In this document: one piece after another, positions 1 to 17,700 of the stretch
Numbering within the stretch: position 1 is the stretch's first letter
Layout of the letters: each line of letters opens with the position of its first letter
Position numbers and translations under genes: made by a program
Assembly (NCBI RefSeq): GCF_902150065.1
Contig: NC_043996.1
Coordinates: forward strand, 12,998,985-13,062,984
Direction: 5' to 3'
Origin: Myripristis murdjan
Taxonomy: Eukaryota; Chordata; Actinopteri; Holocentriformes; Holocentridae
DNA: 64,000 nt
Notes under the pieces: model-generated
The model's database searches: none
Seen by the model: the letters and a program-made list of their open reading frames with translations, nothing else
What the model was told of the DNA's origin: nothing

Positions 1-3584
<3,584 letters not shown>

Positions 3585-4875
3585 AAAAAAAAAAAAAAAA
3601 TTTTAAAAAATTAAAAAAACATTTGCCCTGACACCACCTACTGGCGCACCCTGAGCTGCAGGGCAGGTGGGAGAGGGAGACAAATCGGAGGGTTGAAGTG
3701 ATCAAGCGCACACACACTTTCCCTCTGAGAAGCAGTCCAAGGTGGACGGACACAGACGACCCAGGAAGAAAAGACAGTTTTCTACGTAACCTAAGTAATG
3801 ACCCACTTTTGATTGTGTGTGTTTGTACGTGTACATATTTATCAGAGATGTATTATTTGGTGCCAGCAGTGACAGTGGCGTTCTACAAGTCGAGCAGGAT
3901 AGAAATGTAGGAGGCAGTGTACGAAAAGCTGCTTGGCAGACAGATGGACCCGTGTGTGTGCACAAGATGTCCGAGTTGTGGTTCTGTCTCTGAGATCCGA
4001 ACATCCTCCCAGATGTGTGAGGAGTAACGCACACGGAGAACACAAACACAACAGCTAATATCAAATATAATGTCGACAAGCCTGTCCTTTAGTGGACTGT
4101 AGAAAACAAAACAGCAAGCACCCATTCATTTCTCTTTTTAATTCATTATGGTTTCTTATTGTATGTTTTTATCAGAACCTGGGTTGGGTTTTCCTTCCAT
4201 TTTTGTATATTTATTTATATATTTATTTGTCATTCAGTTTTCCTGTTCTAAAACAATAGGGTGTTTTATTTTCCTTGTTTTTCCCATCATAATGATTGAT
4301 TGTGTTGAAAATTTCATCACTTACTTCACTGCAGAGCTTTCATACCTCCACATTGCCAGAGATGCTGCTGTTCAATGCATAATCGACAGCTAAAGTTATT
4401 TTTCATATGCCTTCAAACAAAGTAAAACTCACACTGTAGTTAGTTAGACTTATAAATAGCTGCAATTGAACAATTATAACATGTTAGTTTTTTTTTTTTT
4501 TAGTAAGCTCAACTTGTTGCACACCTGATCTGGTGAAGAGCTACACATTTTCATGCCACCTTAAATGGATCAGTGTGCACTGAGAAATGATGCAGTTAGT
4601 GATATTTTTCCCTAGGATAGCACAGTTATGACCTTATTGACTTGTATTCAGTCTCTACCATCTTTTCTTAATGTTTACTATAACCAGTTTATGCCTAACC
4701 CTGATGTTTAACCTTAACTTTAACCAATGCAAATGACTTCGCCATCATTTGAAAAGAATTTGACCTTCAGTTGTTATGTGAATGTGAAGGAGCTGAGGCA
4801 GTTCACTCACCTGCTGCTTCTTCATTATCTCTGGAGGAAAAATCAGTGGAACTCAGCCCTGAAACTGGATGTAAA

Positions 4876-4892
4876 TATATACATACATACAT

Positions 4893-4953
<61 letters not shown>
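4876..4953. repeat. Compound microsatellite (CATA)n-(CA)n-(TA)n
   Basis: Roughly 78 bp of pure tetranucleotide repeat running into dinucleotide CA and then TA. It has no coding neighbours. Confidence 0.95.
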
Positions 4954-4954
<1 letters not shown>

Positions 4955-5239
4955 TTGAAATATGTATGAAATGAATCATGCCCACAGTATGAATAGCAAA
5001 CATCCTCCATAGTGTTGCTTATACATTTCTTTGCTGACTTTGCTTTTGTGTTCCAGGCATACCTTAAGAGCAGGAGTGTGTTGCTTCTGCTTTTAAACAG
5101 TCTTTAAATGTTTTACTTTTCAGATAGCAAATACCCAACATCATTTGAATTTATGCATTTAGAATCAAGTATGAACAAGCTACAGCGGAAATGTCTCACT
5201 TTTCCTCAGTGTCATTGATTGTATTCCTGTAAAAAACAA

Positions 5240-5480
5240 GTTAGGATTAGTTAGGAGCTGCACTGAGTGTTGTTGTGTTGAAGGAGCAGGTTTCAATTGC
5301 TTTTTGGGTTCAGCTGCAAGAGATTAGACGACAAGTGCGTTAACTGAGCAGCACTCTCAGTGACCTGGAGGTATGAAAGCTTTACGATGAGGTAGGTCAC
5401 AACAACATAGTCGATCTTGTCGGTGGCAAAAACTTGGAAAGTAAGCCGCAGGTTGGAAATAACAAGAATGATCCTTTTAT
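5240..5480. repeat. Dispersed repeat, copy 1 (second copy near 20840-21070)
   Basis: This stretch shares ordered blocks with 20840-21070: TTTAATTGCTTTTTGGATTC-like, then GTGACCTGGAGCTATGAA-like, CTACAATGAGG-like, and a GTTGAAAATAACCAAAATGA-like block. Same order, orientation and spacing in two places indicate an interspersed repeat. No terminal repeats or coding sequence were seen, so its class is unknown. Confidence 0.5.
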
Positions 5481-6829
5481 CTCAGACAAAACGTTGCCTG
5501 AAACCTCCTATGTGGGGCTTTGGACAAACAGGCACTTCTCCAGTGGATTCCATTCACACAGTAATGCAGTGCAACAAAACAAGATATGATGGTAGCATAA
5601 CAAAAAAAATTTCAGAGATCTTCAACATAAAACCTTTCTGCAGTCGGTATATAAACAAACACACACACGCAGATATCTGATTCACATTCAACTAAAGAAC
5701 ACACGTGATATTGATTTTTTTTTCTGAATGTGAAGCACTCATCTACATTTCTAAAAACCCTTCCCTGCACTTCTCATCTCTGCCTTGTTGTCCTGAGTCC
5801 ACTGAGTAGGTACTCTGCCTCATACCTACTGTATGGTTATCGCCAGTATCCAAGCAAAGAGATAAGTGTTTGTCCTCGTGTTGAACGTTGAAGTCATGTC
5901 AAGTTGTCTTTGCACCTCATCGTATTCCCTCTTTGCCTTAAATGACCAAAGGAGAAGCATATGGGAACAGTGTGGTAAGGGTGTACGCCAAAACAACTGA
6001 GACAAACAGCCACAAGCCAGAGCAATGTCAAAAACAACAGGAGACAACCGGATCACACTCTCAACTATGTCCACTTGTATATGATATTCGCTGTAGATGT
6101 ATTTATCTCAAAAAGTAAAAAGTGTAGATTCTACTACTATGACAGTATGTTTCAGGAGCTGCCATTCTGTCTTTGTAAAAGAAACATTTCACTGTAGTCC
6201 AAATTCACAAAAATGTACCCCCCTCTCTGTAAGGAAAAAAAAAATCAGACTGAAAAATATATTGTAAAGGCAATGCACATAGTCTATGCTTTTTGTGTTG
6301 AGTTCTTTTTTTTAATAATTCTTCTGCTCACACTTTCCAGTCAGAAATGCAGCTGCACACGGTACAAGCCTTGATATTTCAAGGACTAAAACTTGCAAAA
6401 GTGCAATTTGTTCCTACTACTCAGAAAATCTGGCAAGCTGTGATATTCTCTTGCATCTTAGCTCCTGAAGGCACAGTGTTCAGAGAGAGCTAAAAAAAAA
6501 AAAAAAAAAATGGGGCAAAAAAAGTGTACTTTTTCATCCGCGCCTACGTTCATTGACAAGTGAATAAATTCCTCTGGGAGTGTAAATGAAAGTCAAGTGA
6601 GCTGTTGAATAATCTAACAGATAACTGAAGACTCCCAATCCACCGAGCGTCTTTAAGAATTGAGCAAGCTGGGCGGCTGATTAGACTTTCACATGGGTAA
6701 AATGTCTGTGTTCATGTATTTGTATTTCCAGGTATTCGGGCCGATTCAGAACCATATAGTTTGAGGGATGGCACTGCTTCAAGAAAAATGCAAAAAAAAT
6801 AGTCTTTCATTGCTTTGGGCATTAACGTT

Positions 6830-6884
6830 GTGGGTGGGTGTGGGTGTGTGAGTGGGGCGGTGGGGTTCGCGGGGGGGGGGGGGG
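6830..6884. repeat. G-rich tract ending in a 14-base G run
   Basis: GTGGGTGGGTGTGGG-type sequence is followed by a 14-base G run at 6871-6884. It has several G3+ runs with short loops and so is a G-quadruplex candidate on the plus strand. Confidence 0.7.
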
Positions 6885-7693
6885 CAGCCTAATGCACTCA
6901 TTTGCTGACTCAAAGACCGTTTTGATTTGGCTCGAGTGGTTTAAAAGCAAAGGGACAGCGAGATATAAGGCAGAGCCAGGGGAAAAGGAGCAGCCTTGGA
7001 TATCAGAGAAACACCGTCACCAAGACAACGTTGTGGAGCAAAAAATGACAAGAATTGTGCACAAATGTCTGTCTTCTGCTAAATAATCAGAGGAGATGGT
7101 ATGGAAAAAAGCACATATATGAAGAGCACATTCATTATTTGCATCATACGAGGCAGCAGCATGTTGTTTGAAGGTTTTTCCAGCATTTTTCTCCCAGCTA
7201 TGCAGAGCACGTTGAAAGGTCAGAGTACTGTGAATGCTGCAGTGTAATATAAGCAGTTACGGTGTCATTGTCTTGTTAAGTGGTATTTCACAAGAAACTG
7301 AAATACCAAACTTTGCTCTTTCTGGGTTTTTGTCTTCACCTCAATTAGGGGCATTAACCTTTAGTTAAGAAGCAAAGGGTAGCTTATTTGGTCTTTTAAC
7401 ATTATCTTACTTTAAGCGTCACTCCAGCCCTGCCACAAACCAGTCGCCAGAGTAAAATGTCGCCATTTCACATTTCAGCAAATCAATGAATTCATTCAGT
7501 CAATTTTATGAAGCAAAAATATGCCACATGTCAACATTTAGACTTACAGCTGATGTGGTGAAGCCTGTGGCAACATTACATGGCGGTTAATGTTAGCACA
7601 TGTGCAAAGGCCAGCTAATGTTAGCTCATTTGCTACTTTCACCACTTTTGTTTGCGTCATTAGCTTTGTTAGCCACCAAAATTGCTTGGTTGA

Positions 7694-7825
7694 GGTTAGG
7701 AAAATGCTGGTTGTCATGGTTAGGAAAATGCTGGTTGTCATGCTTAAGGTTAGAAAAATGCTGGTTGTTGTGGTTAAGGTTAGGAAAATGCTGGTTGTCG
7801 TGGTTAAGGTTAGGAAAAGATCATG
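7694..7825. repeat. Minisatellite of about 26-32 bp units
   Basis: At least four imperfect copies of a unit reading roughly GGTTAGGAAAATGCTGGTTG plus a variable TCATGG or TCGTGGTTAA tail. The array stays open in several frames only because the unit lacks stop codons; it is not a gene. Confidence 0.9.
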
Positions 7826-10800
7826 GTTCAGGTTATGAGACATTGCTAATGTTTGCTAATTTTAGCTGGCGAATGTTATCTTAAAATAAACACAGCTTCC
7901 ACTTGACATGGGACTTACCCGGTCTGCAGGAGTCTGGTTTATTCGTGCCGTCCATCACCCAGCCTGTCTCCTATGGAGTTATTCACTCAGTTTGTGCTTC
8001 GTCATGAAATTTAAAAATGTGCTATTTCAGCATATCCTTGGTTTGCAAAAGCGTCAAATGCCAACATTTATTTCCTGGTGACCTGGCTGTACATACTCTC
8101 AGTTTCTGAGCTGGAGAAACTGAAGTTTAATTTGCATTCACAGCTTCTTTCATAAAGTGACAAAACAGAACAGGCTCAAATAATGATCTTCCATTAAAGA
8201 TAGTACTGAAGTAAAAGTTGGAAAAGTTTAGGACATTTACTGTGGGTAGAAATCATAAAGAACAGGACACTTTTTGCATAGAATTTCAGCATCCAGAAGC
8301 TTCTGTCTTTAGTATTCAGATTTTTCCTTCTGCTTGCTCTTAAGTAGCTGCAAAATTAGACAGAAAACATTCTTTGACCTCACCGTACAACAACAGTACT
8401 TAACAATATATTCTGTCTCCTGCTTGCAACACCTCACTGAAGCTACATCAGACTATATTCAAGTCCAAGATACCATTATTTTATTGCTGCTCTGTCACAT
8501 CAAACAGAAAATATCTTAATGGCTTGCACACCATTTTATACCCATTCCCCTGGTGTTCATCATAACATATATGGTGTCTTTGGAAACCTTGGGATCTCAA
8601 GTAGAATTTGAAATAAAACACTGTGTGGGTTTTAGAAAAGCGCGGCCACGCAGCACGGACAAACTCACCCGTGGGAGCGAGGATGTTGAAAAGGTTAAAA
8701 AAGCCTTTTCATTGATATTGTTTGCAGAATTTTAAAGATGTCTGTTTCAAAGCAAAACAGAGAAAAGCTACACTATTATGAACTTTCACTGGAAGTAGGA
8801 GTCATTAGGACTAGTTGTAAATGGAGGTCAGTGACTCTGGAAACCATGACTTTCAAATGTCATACTTGGATCCATCTGCAATGTAAACTATGTTTTGAAC
8901 TGGGAGAGAGTGTTTTCAGTGAGTCTTCACCTTGCACCCAGTCTTGATTTATGGTAATGGCTCACATATTACTGCACAAGGGAGGAAACCATTTTCTGAC
9001 AATAAAATATGTGATACCAAAGGGACAATACCTTCCTTGATATCACTTTGAGGTTTGGCCAGAGGTGAAACTTAGTGGAAAGTTTCAGCTCATAAAGAGC
9101 AACATAATAGCAATTTTATGTCCCTTAATTTGAAAAATGCTGAAATTAACCACAAACTTAATATTATTTTCTATATAGAAGCCATATAACAATGTCTGCA
9201 AGTCAAATCCGCTCTCATAACATGCACTGCATATAATTATTTTATTCAGAAATGTTTTCTCTGCTGTCAAAACCCAACACAACAAGAAAGCACTTTGTGG
9301 GATGAACTACCTGGTCATTGGTCAGTTTCTTCATTTTATGGACACAGATTGTATTTAGAAAACTTTTGATGTAGAAGTTATGTGACGTGTTATTCCTGCT
9401 GTGAGTTCACCCGTGTGAAACACAACTTTCTGGCTAAAAGCAGAGGTTTGGTGCAGTTTGTTTTAGAGGAGCAGAGGAGCAGAAGAGGGCCGCCCATCAG
9501 CCCACCACTGCCTCACTGATCACATTGTTTTCATTGCACTGCCTCTGCAGAGTCCAGCCTCAAGACTCGCTGAGCATCAGTTCTCCACGGCTGATGCACA
9601 CACACACACACACATTCATCATAAATAAATCAATGAAATAAAGAGAAATAAAAGTGATATTGTGGGCTTGAAGTGTGTACTAATTAGTGCATACTAATTA
9701 GATCATAATAATAATTAGCTTATAAAATAAATGTTTGATGTTTGAGATGACATTGATGTTTGATACATTTTTCAAATGTTCATTTGTACTTAAGTGTACA
9801 TGTTCCACTTGCAATAGTTAAGAAGACCTGTTTGCAAAATACATCAAAGCTATCCACCTTAGGCACCTGGGTGCTGGACTTCAAAGCAAAGATACAAATT
9901 AGTGGGGATAAACCAAGTATACAATTCATTTAGTGTCATATCATTGTCCTGCCATAAAATTAACTGTGAAGAGAAAAAAATGAATGGATTATGTTTTTTT
10001 TTTTTTTTTATTCAAAACTGGCACACTTGTAAACATTTTCTGAAAACCTGAGATCAAGGTGACTTCATATAACCCCAGGTAATAGCCAGCCTTCTCCTCT
10101 ATTTTTGATTTTCCTCTCACTTTCCCTTCATATCAGACTGAGGTCAGCAGCCCGCTGAAGATCCTCCTCTGTAACGTCAGCCCGCCTCACATGACCTCCC
10201 CTTGTCTGGCCTCACCTGGCCCCCACTCTGCTCTGGTAGCTACAGCGAAGCTCCTAAATGGACATACTGACAGTCCATGAGACAAGACAGCCATGCGGCT
10301 TGTGCAGCTGCTAAATGTCACCAGTTGGCAGGGCCACCCAGCAGAGGGACGGGGCAGGGGCGGCGGGGCGGGTGGATAGCAGCGATTAGGAGCACAGACT
10401 GGATCTGGCAGAAGGTGCAGGCTGGTGGGGGTGGGGTGGTGGGCAGAGGGGAAAGCCAACAGGGACATGTCTGGATCAACGCAAAAATAAATAGACAAAT
10501 GCAGGAAAAACAAACTGGAGAAAGAGGGAAGTAGGGCAGAACGGGGGCAACAATGGCAACAGAAAACAGAGGGAATCACTCCGATGACCCAACAAGCTGA
10601 AGTCCATTATTTGAATTACAATAAATGAATATCAGCAGAGAACTAGTTAGAAGCTTGACACAGAAATGATGCAGTGATCAGACATTCATAGCTTATATGT
10701 AGCTATCACTTGTCCTGCACCGTTGGACCTTGTTGACCAGCATCGGCAGCTGTCAATCCAGCGGTCGATTCAGCAATCAGCACATTGAATCAGCAGTGGA

Positions 10801-11822
10801 CGCTGTTAGTAAGAGAGGTTTCTCAGCCGAAGCAAATTAGGCCACAGGAAGAAAAAACGAAAGTAGAGTTATATCGATACTGTGCTACTTTGCAAGCAAG
10901 CCAACTCACAGGGGAGGTGTGACGAACAAAATTTTGTCCACATGTAAAAAACCAAAGCCTGACAACACCAAGGCAAGCTGCAGCTTCTCCAAAAACATTC
11001 TTGATGAATATATAAAAAAAAAAAAACACTGGAGCAGGTCCAGAGTGATGTGATACAGTGAAATGTTTCTCCTTCACAGCTATTTCATATGAAAATGATG
11101 GCTTGGACTGGATTTACTGGGAAAACGACAAAGGTAGGTTTGTGTGGTTGTTTAGCAATTTGTCTCCTCCTCTTCTTATCTTGCTCTTGACCGTCTTTGT
11201 TGGTCCAGTCTAACCAGGACCGATCCGTAGGCCGACCGGCCAGCTGAGAACTGATGTGCTCCAAGATGCATTTGATCACTTCTTCCTCTTCTTCCAGTTT
11301 TCCATTTGTGGTTGTCCTCATTATTTAAAAGATTAAGAGCTGACATCTCACCAAGCACAGGAAGAGATCAGGACTATAGTCCTTTGGGCCAAAATGATGG
11401 TCCAGTTTGATGGACACACTCTGGGCAACCTTTTTGGAGGTAAGTGACATGCAATATGTAGATGAGTGTGAAAACCAGTATCCATTTAGCAACAAAGCCA
11501 CATAATGGAATGAAGTCTGGAGAACCACTGACTCAGTTGTCATTAGGAAGGAAGCCACCACGGCGAGAAGGTCGCCTTGACTCTTTGAGATGAGCTACAC
11601 AATGATGGAGTGGCCTGAGGAGTGTTCTGCACTCATCTGTGGGTGGCACAGGGGCTGATTGCATTTGGTGACCTCAGTTTTTGAGATGATCCACTGAAAT
11701 TTCCAGGGGATTGAGAATAGATTAAGAGCTATTATGATGCTAAAGGAATCAGAGCATAGTAGCCATGAGTGGGCTCCAGCTACAATGAAGATGTTTCTGC
11801 ACGGTCGGTTGTAGTGGGCTCT

Positions 11823-11863
11823 CCAATCTCTCTCTCTCTCTCTCTTTTTTTTTTTTTTTTTTA
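11823..11863. repeat. (CT)n followed by poly-T
   Basis: A CT dinucleotide run of about 20 bp runs into a T run of about 18 bases. Confidence 0.9.
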
Positions 11864-14118
11864 TAAAACTCTTTTCTGTTGTACTCATTGCCCTTTTCCC
11901 CATGTTTTTTTTTCAAGAAATCAAGACAATTTGCTCAGGTTTCAAAGGGTTAAACGTTTATGAAAAGGCGTCTGAACGCAGCATTTCAAGCCCCTCTCAC
12001 GAGCATTCAAACACAGGTAATTCTGGCGTCCATGCAGGTTTCAAATTGTTGAGAGAATGACTGCCCAAGCTGTGACGGTGCACTCAAATAAGAGCTGTGC
12101 ACTTCTCTGTCTGTTTGGTCCCTGAGATACTTTTCAGACATTCATAGCTTATACGCTTATACGTACCAATCAGACAGGGCAGTGTGATTTGCATACGGCC
12201 CAAGCACATAAAAATATTTTGAAAAACATTGCATACATCCAAGAAGAAAATGAATGTGACTTCACTGCGTGGATGAATCAGTTATCCAGTCAGCATGGTT
12301 AGTTGGTCTCTCTGCATGGACACTCAAGTCAGAAAAAATTGAAAGTACAGAGTAAAGCTTGTGCACATAGAAAAGTTTGTCAGAGTTCACTGCCAGCATT
12401 TACTCTCTCCACACCCACACATGCACACAGCTGGTGTGACTTTATTTATTCATCTCAACAACAGGGAAATCAAGGCAGATGATCCAGGCAACAGACACTG
12501 ACAATGGTCATCAGCTGTCACAATATATTTGTTTACAATCGGCTAGAGAAAAGCTTATCCAACTGATTAACTTTTATGACTGCACAGCCGTCCACTGTCT
12601 GACCCTGCGGGGTGCACACAACACACACATCAACAGTTACTCCATCAATAATGCACGTTAAAGTGTATGATTTTGTTTGTTTGTTTTTTTGTTTGTTTGT
12701 TTTTGGCATGGCTCCATACTGGTGATATCAGCTACTGCCAAAGTAGCTGCAGAAGGCAAAGCAGTAGTTGAAGTAGGCGAATCAGTAACTGAAGTGTTTT
12801 AAGCAGCAGGTAAAGTAACTGAAGCAACAGCTGTGGCCTAGCAGTTTCATTTGAAGCTTAAACTATTTCATGTCCTTTGCCAATAAATCAATGTAAAATG
12901 AAGTAGAAATGTATTAATAGTAGTAAGATAGCAGTATAAGCACATGCATGTTGTAAATGTGTGAAAATGCTGAAGTCAGTGCAGATAGAGCTGAAAACAG
13001 GGCATAACCTCAACCAAAAGCTAAAAAATACTGAGATACTGGAAGTGGTGTTAGTAGCAGTAGTAGTAGTAGCAGAAGGGCGTGAGTGGAGGCAACGTGA
13101 CTGCTGTAATGAAAGCTGAAAACAAGCTATAAGCTCAAACAACCGCTCAAACTGAGTTGTATCGATTCAAAAGCTGCATAGGCAGAAAGATCAGAAAAAT
13201 CTGTGTTTCTGTAGTAAATCTATGTATGTCTGTTTGAAATTGTGGGAGTTTTAGAACGACAGTTCAAATGTTGAATACTGAGGAACTAATGATATCATCA
13301 AACATCAAAGATATCAAGAAGTTGTTGAATCAGTGTTTAACTGTTTAACAATAATGATAATAATGATAAAATCTGACTTTTGCTGACCGGTTTAAAGTCT
13401 GAATGAAGTTTCTAGCTGAGCGTGTTACGGAGTGGAGACTTCAGAGAGACTTCAAAATGGGATAGGTTTGAAAATTGTGCCCATGAACCGTAAAAATATC
13501 CATCCATCCATCTGCCAAATAGGCTGCAATTTACTGAAAATGGATGAATGGATGGATTTTGGCCCTATTACAATGGATTTTTAATAGAGCCAAAAAAGAC
13601 ATTCAAAAATTAATTGTGAAAAAACTGCAAATAATATTAAAAGTTTAAATAGAAGCCCACCCAAATTTGGCCAAAGAATACAAAGCAGAAGAATGCAAGC
13701 ACACTAATAATGACAGGTATTTAGGCACGGTGTTTATCCAGCAGTTAAGACAGGATGGAGGATGTGATAAATACACAGCCGTTGTCTTGTGGGCTCTGTG
13801 TGCCACATCCTCTGAGGCTTTGTTCTGCATTTAGTGTGCCAATCCTGCATTGTGTAACTGTCTTGTAATGCGTCATGACCAATTAACCAGGACAAATTTA
13901 TTGTGCATCTGTTGTGTTTGGTGGGTAAAAGTGATTCTTCACACAGTCACATGCTCCCTCTCTCACACACGCATGCATGCACACATACACACACACACAA
14001 TCTCCCACTCATTAGAAATAGTAGAGGAATGAAAATATCTGTCAAGTTATACAATAAAGGTTTGTTTGAATGAATGAAAAAGAAAGCAACGGTCAATATT
14101 CTTCTTGTCAGTGAAGGA

Positions 14119-14124
14119 TTTATT
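14119..14124 (-). terminator. Candidate poly(A) signal of scp2
   Basis: TTTATT on the plus strand reads AATAAA on the minus strand, about 670 bp past the scp2 stop codon. It is the best placed hexamer I saw downstream of the last exon; transcript ends are needed to confirm it. Confidence 0.4.
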
Positions 14125-14791
14125 TAGTGAAAATTAAATAATCTCTGTCATTCACAGATTATGTACAAAACTACTGATCAAAATAGCTCAGGCAGCACTG
14201 GCCTTGACTCACAAGATTTCATCTCATACACAGAAATCAGAGGCACACTTAGTGTTTTAACTGCCTTATTATGAAAGATATATTATTGAACATTGTTACA
14301 GTTTTGGTCAATACCATTATGAATTTTCGCTATTGCTGCATTTAAGTGAGTGACTGGCAAACAACAGCAGAAAATGCACTGATTCTGTGTTAAAAGGCTC
14401 TCTGGAAATGCCAGAAATCAGATCAGATTAGTTCATACTGCACAATGTATGCAGACCTGAAGATTCATGTCTCAACAATCAGTCTCCATATACTGTGCTC
14501 TGATATCAAAGACGCAGCTTATCAGACCCCTGCTCGTGATCCAGCATTTTAGCAAATTATTCTGAGAGCTTGGAAATTAGCAGTAGCGTGAGACAGTTTG
14601 GAGGAAAATGGTCGCACAGCAAAACAATTCAAACAACAACAACAAAACAGAAGACAGCGGAGAGGACAGGAGAGCGAGAGCATGGACAGATAAGGAGAGA
14701 AAAGAGAGAAGGAATTAAGTTGTTGAGAGAGTGGGAACGAATGCTATTTTTGTCATCTATGGCAAACAATGTTTCCCGTGAGCTCAGGGCT

Positions 14792-17700
14792 TCACAGCTT
14801 GGCCTTGCCTGCACTCATCTGGAGGTTCTGCAGCTTCAAAGCCATGCTCAAGTTGCCACTGAGCTTAAGCTTCCCCTGGTAAAATGCCTGAGGAGACACA
14901 GGAAGAGGAGGACAGATAAGAAAAAAAAAAAAAAAAAAAACACCTTTGTAAGCCAAAGAATTCAAATGCAAGTTTCAAAGACTGAAAATGAGGCTCATAC
15001 AAAAAAAAAAAAAACATCACACTGAATATCTCTACGGTGCATTTACAACTCAGGCCTAAGACAACTCTTTATTTTTAATTGAACTATTCTTATATTCTGC
15101 TATAGAGCTGGGTGGGACCATGTTGGCCTCTGGCAGTGCTGTACGGTGGGTTGTTATCCAATTCCCCACATCGTCCTGCCCTGCCAAGAGCAGAGTCGGG
15201 GGTTTAGTGGGTTCAGTTGCAGGATTAATAGGGGACCTGAAAACTGGGACATGTGCAGACAGGGCAACAGCTTGCCACCAGGCAAACAAGGCCCTGCATA
15301 TCCTGCAGGCTACAGGGGGGCGCCAAGCCTCAATTCAGTGGCATTTGGAATGACTGACAGAAAAACAGACAGAAAAAAAAATATATATATAATAATAAAA
15401 TAAAAATATTATGTCAAAACTGCACTGACTCCAGATACAGGTTGTTCTTTTTTTTCTTCCCCAAACTGATTGTTTTGGTACATGTTGTCCTTGTTCTTTC
15501 TTACACGGCAAGCGAAAATGTCAGACCGGGACAACGTCGCTGCTGTCTTCGGTGGATGTGCAAAATGTGCTTTGCAATCTGGACAACTCAAACTTTATTT
15601 GGTTAACTGCAAAAAACAATCATGAAAAAAAAAATTGAATCAAATAGTAACACACATCCTGACCCGTTCCTTCAAATAGCCAATCTACAAATTGGACAAG
15701 GTATCAGACTGCTAAATAAATAGTAGAGGAACAAAAAACAAAACGAGTAACAAAAAACACTGTTAGAAATAATAAAAAAAAAATAATAAATTGTCTTCTT
15801 TTCCCAGTCCAGTTCAGTATCCAGCTCCTTTCTTGAGCTCTGGCTGAGGTGACAGCGAATACATTTATAATAATGCTATTAAGGTATTAATTATGTAGCA
15901 AGTGATAATCAAATATAACTATATTTTTGTATAACTGTATTTCCATTCCATCTGATGACAAGTACAGGAGGAGCAGGTCGTATGTTTTTCTGAATGAGGT
16001 ACTGGTGCTGGGAAAAACAGGACAAATATAGAAACACTAACGCTGACTTGGCAATCCTCGCATGTGAAACAACAGCCTTAATGGATGCCATGTAATGGCA
16101 CATTAGACCTCGTGATATTTTTAGAAATATCGATGCGCATTTTTTCAATTCTACACCCTTGAAACATTGTGTGCAGCACACATACAATCTATCCAATACA
16201 ATTTTCTACAAAAGGCAAAGCTGACATGTGTAGGGAAAACATTTTCTAACAACGGTAGAAGTGCCAAGAGTAATTTCACAAGAGAGTGGATGTCAGAGGT
16301 GTGCAGAGGCACCACTGTTTGTATTTATATTTGTATTTGTTTTGGGGCAAAATAAAGAATTCGGATTTGGATTGGAGAAAAAGTGAAGTAGGTGTGGTTG
16401 ACATGTATTCAGCAAATGACGCCAATTATTCTTAACGCCCTTATCGACATCTTTGCTGTCTTCCCCGGGCTTCATGAACCTGCAGTCCATCCTGGACTGT
16501 TGAAGTGCGTCACTGTAGGCTAATGAGGCTCACTTTCAACGGCACATGGAGCACCTGATTGTCAACACCCAAGTCCCGCCCCCGCCCTATTCTGATTGGC
16601 TAGTAGGCCTACTGTTAGTGTGGTTGAGAACGAAAGCTGCGCTTCTACTGGATCCAGAGAAATGTCTATTAGATAAATCTGGGCGAACCCCCTTTTTTTT
16701 TTTCGCAGTCACGCCGGTACGCCGGAGATCCGGCACGGCGCCAGAATGCTCTCAGCCCTGGGTCTTTGTGTAGTGTTTAAGGATGGCTTTACGTTATTTG
16801 TGTACCATGACTGTTATTGTCTATTCTTTTTGTGTTCCTCCATCTGCTGTGTTTTGTCATATGATAGAGAGATAGTTGATTGTCATTGTGTAATAAAATA
16901 CAATGAAACTTCTGGTACAAGTCTGGTACAATCCACTCCAGTAGCAGCAATAAAAGACAACCACATATACATATATATACACTGACATATAGGTAATAAA
17001 TAGTCCGCAGTAAAAATAATAAAATGATGATGATCATTATGATAATGATGTTGGTGTTGGTGTTTATGGTACTTCAAAGTAAATGATTGGATGTAGAAGA
17101 CAGCCATAGCAGTGTCATGCTTCACAAGTAATCCCAGATTGTCAAGCTATTATTATGTATTATCTAAAGCCGATCTTTTAGAAAAATGTTGGAAGGGTAA
17201 TTTATTTATCAGAGAGCCATTATTTGTTACTTGCCCAATATGGATTCAGATTTGGGTGCATCCCTAGGAGATATGCAACCTAAACTGGAAATGTCTCTGC
17301 TGAATGGATAATGAAACACAAGTGTTGAACACTGGCATATTAGCATACTGGCATTAGGGGTAACTAAGTGACATTTCCAGGTTGATTTTAGGAATAACTA
17401 CAGACAAACTACAGGCCAGATGAATTTGAAGCTACTTAAGATGAAACCTAGGGGGAAATAAAGTTCACTAAAGTTTAATATTCAAAAAAATGAAGATAGT
17501 GATTCCACACAGTTTTACTTTTCATTTGATCTATACACATACCGTCTGCGGGTTTAACTTTCCCGTCATCAAAGCCAGAAGGTCCTCGTCATCTATGGCA
17601 ACGGTGCAGTCTGTTGTCAAATCTAGGGGGTTCAAAAAAGGAAGAGCAATTTCTCTATTTCATGTTAATGAATCATACGGAGGTGGTCATCAAGAACCAA

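Larger units (their letters stand above)
3585..14118. other. slc1a7 3' UTR and gene-poor intergenic stretch between slc1a7 and scp2
   Basis: The first 35 bases after the slc1a7 stop are a long A run followed by a short AT-rich tract. The end of the slc1a7 3' UTR cannot be placed; an AATAAA lies near 6562, but nothing links it to the gene. The rest has no recognisable exon. It holds microsatellites (4876-4953, 9598-9613, 11823-11843), a G-rich tract at 6830-6884, a minisatellite at 7694-7825 and one copy of a dispersed repeat at about 5240-5480. As I recall, PODN lies between SLC1A7 and SCP2 in human; no leucine-rich repeat coding sequence is visible here. Confidence 0.6.

Noticed and set aside
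7544-7884. Several overlapping open frames on both strands
   Set aside because: They are translations of the GGTTAGGAAAATGCTGG minisatellite.
10187-10579. Minus-strand frame of 130 codons, Pro/Ser-rich
   Set aside because: No domain or homology was recognised, there are no splice signals around it, and its composition matches the purine-rich plus strand.
3585-14118. A PODN orthologue between slc1a7 and scp2
   Set aside because: Looked for leucine-rich repeat exons because of human gene order; none was seen on either strand.
14570-15025. Plus-strand open frame of 151 codons
   Set aside because: It lies across the last scp2 exon on the opposite strand and includes long A runs; its protein is Lys-rich low complexity.
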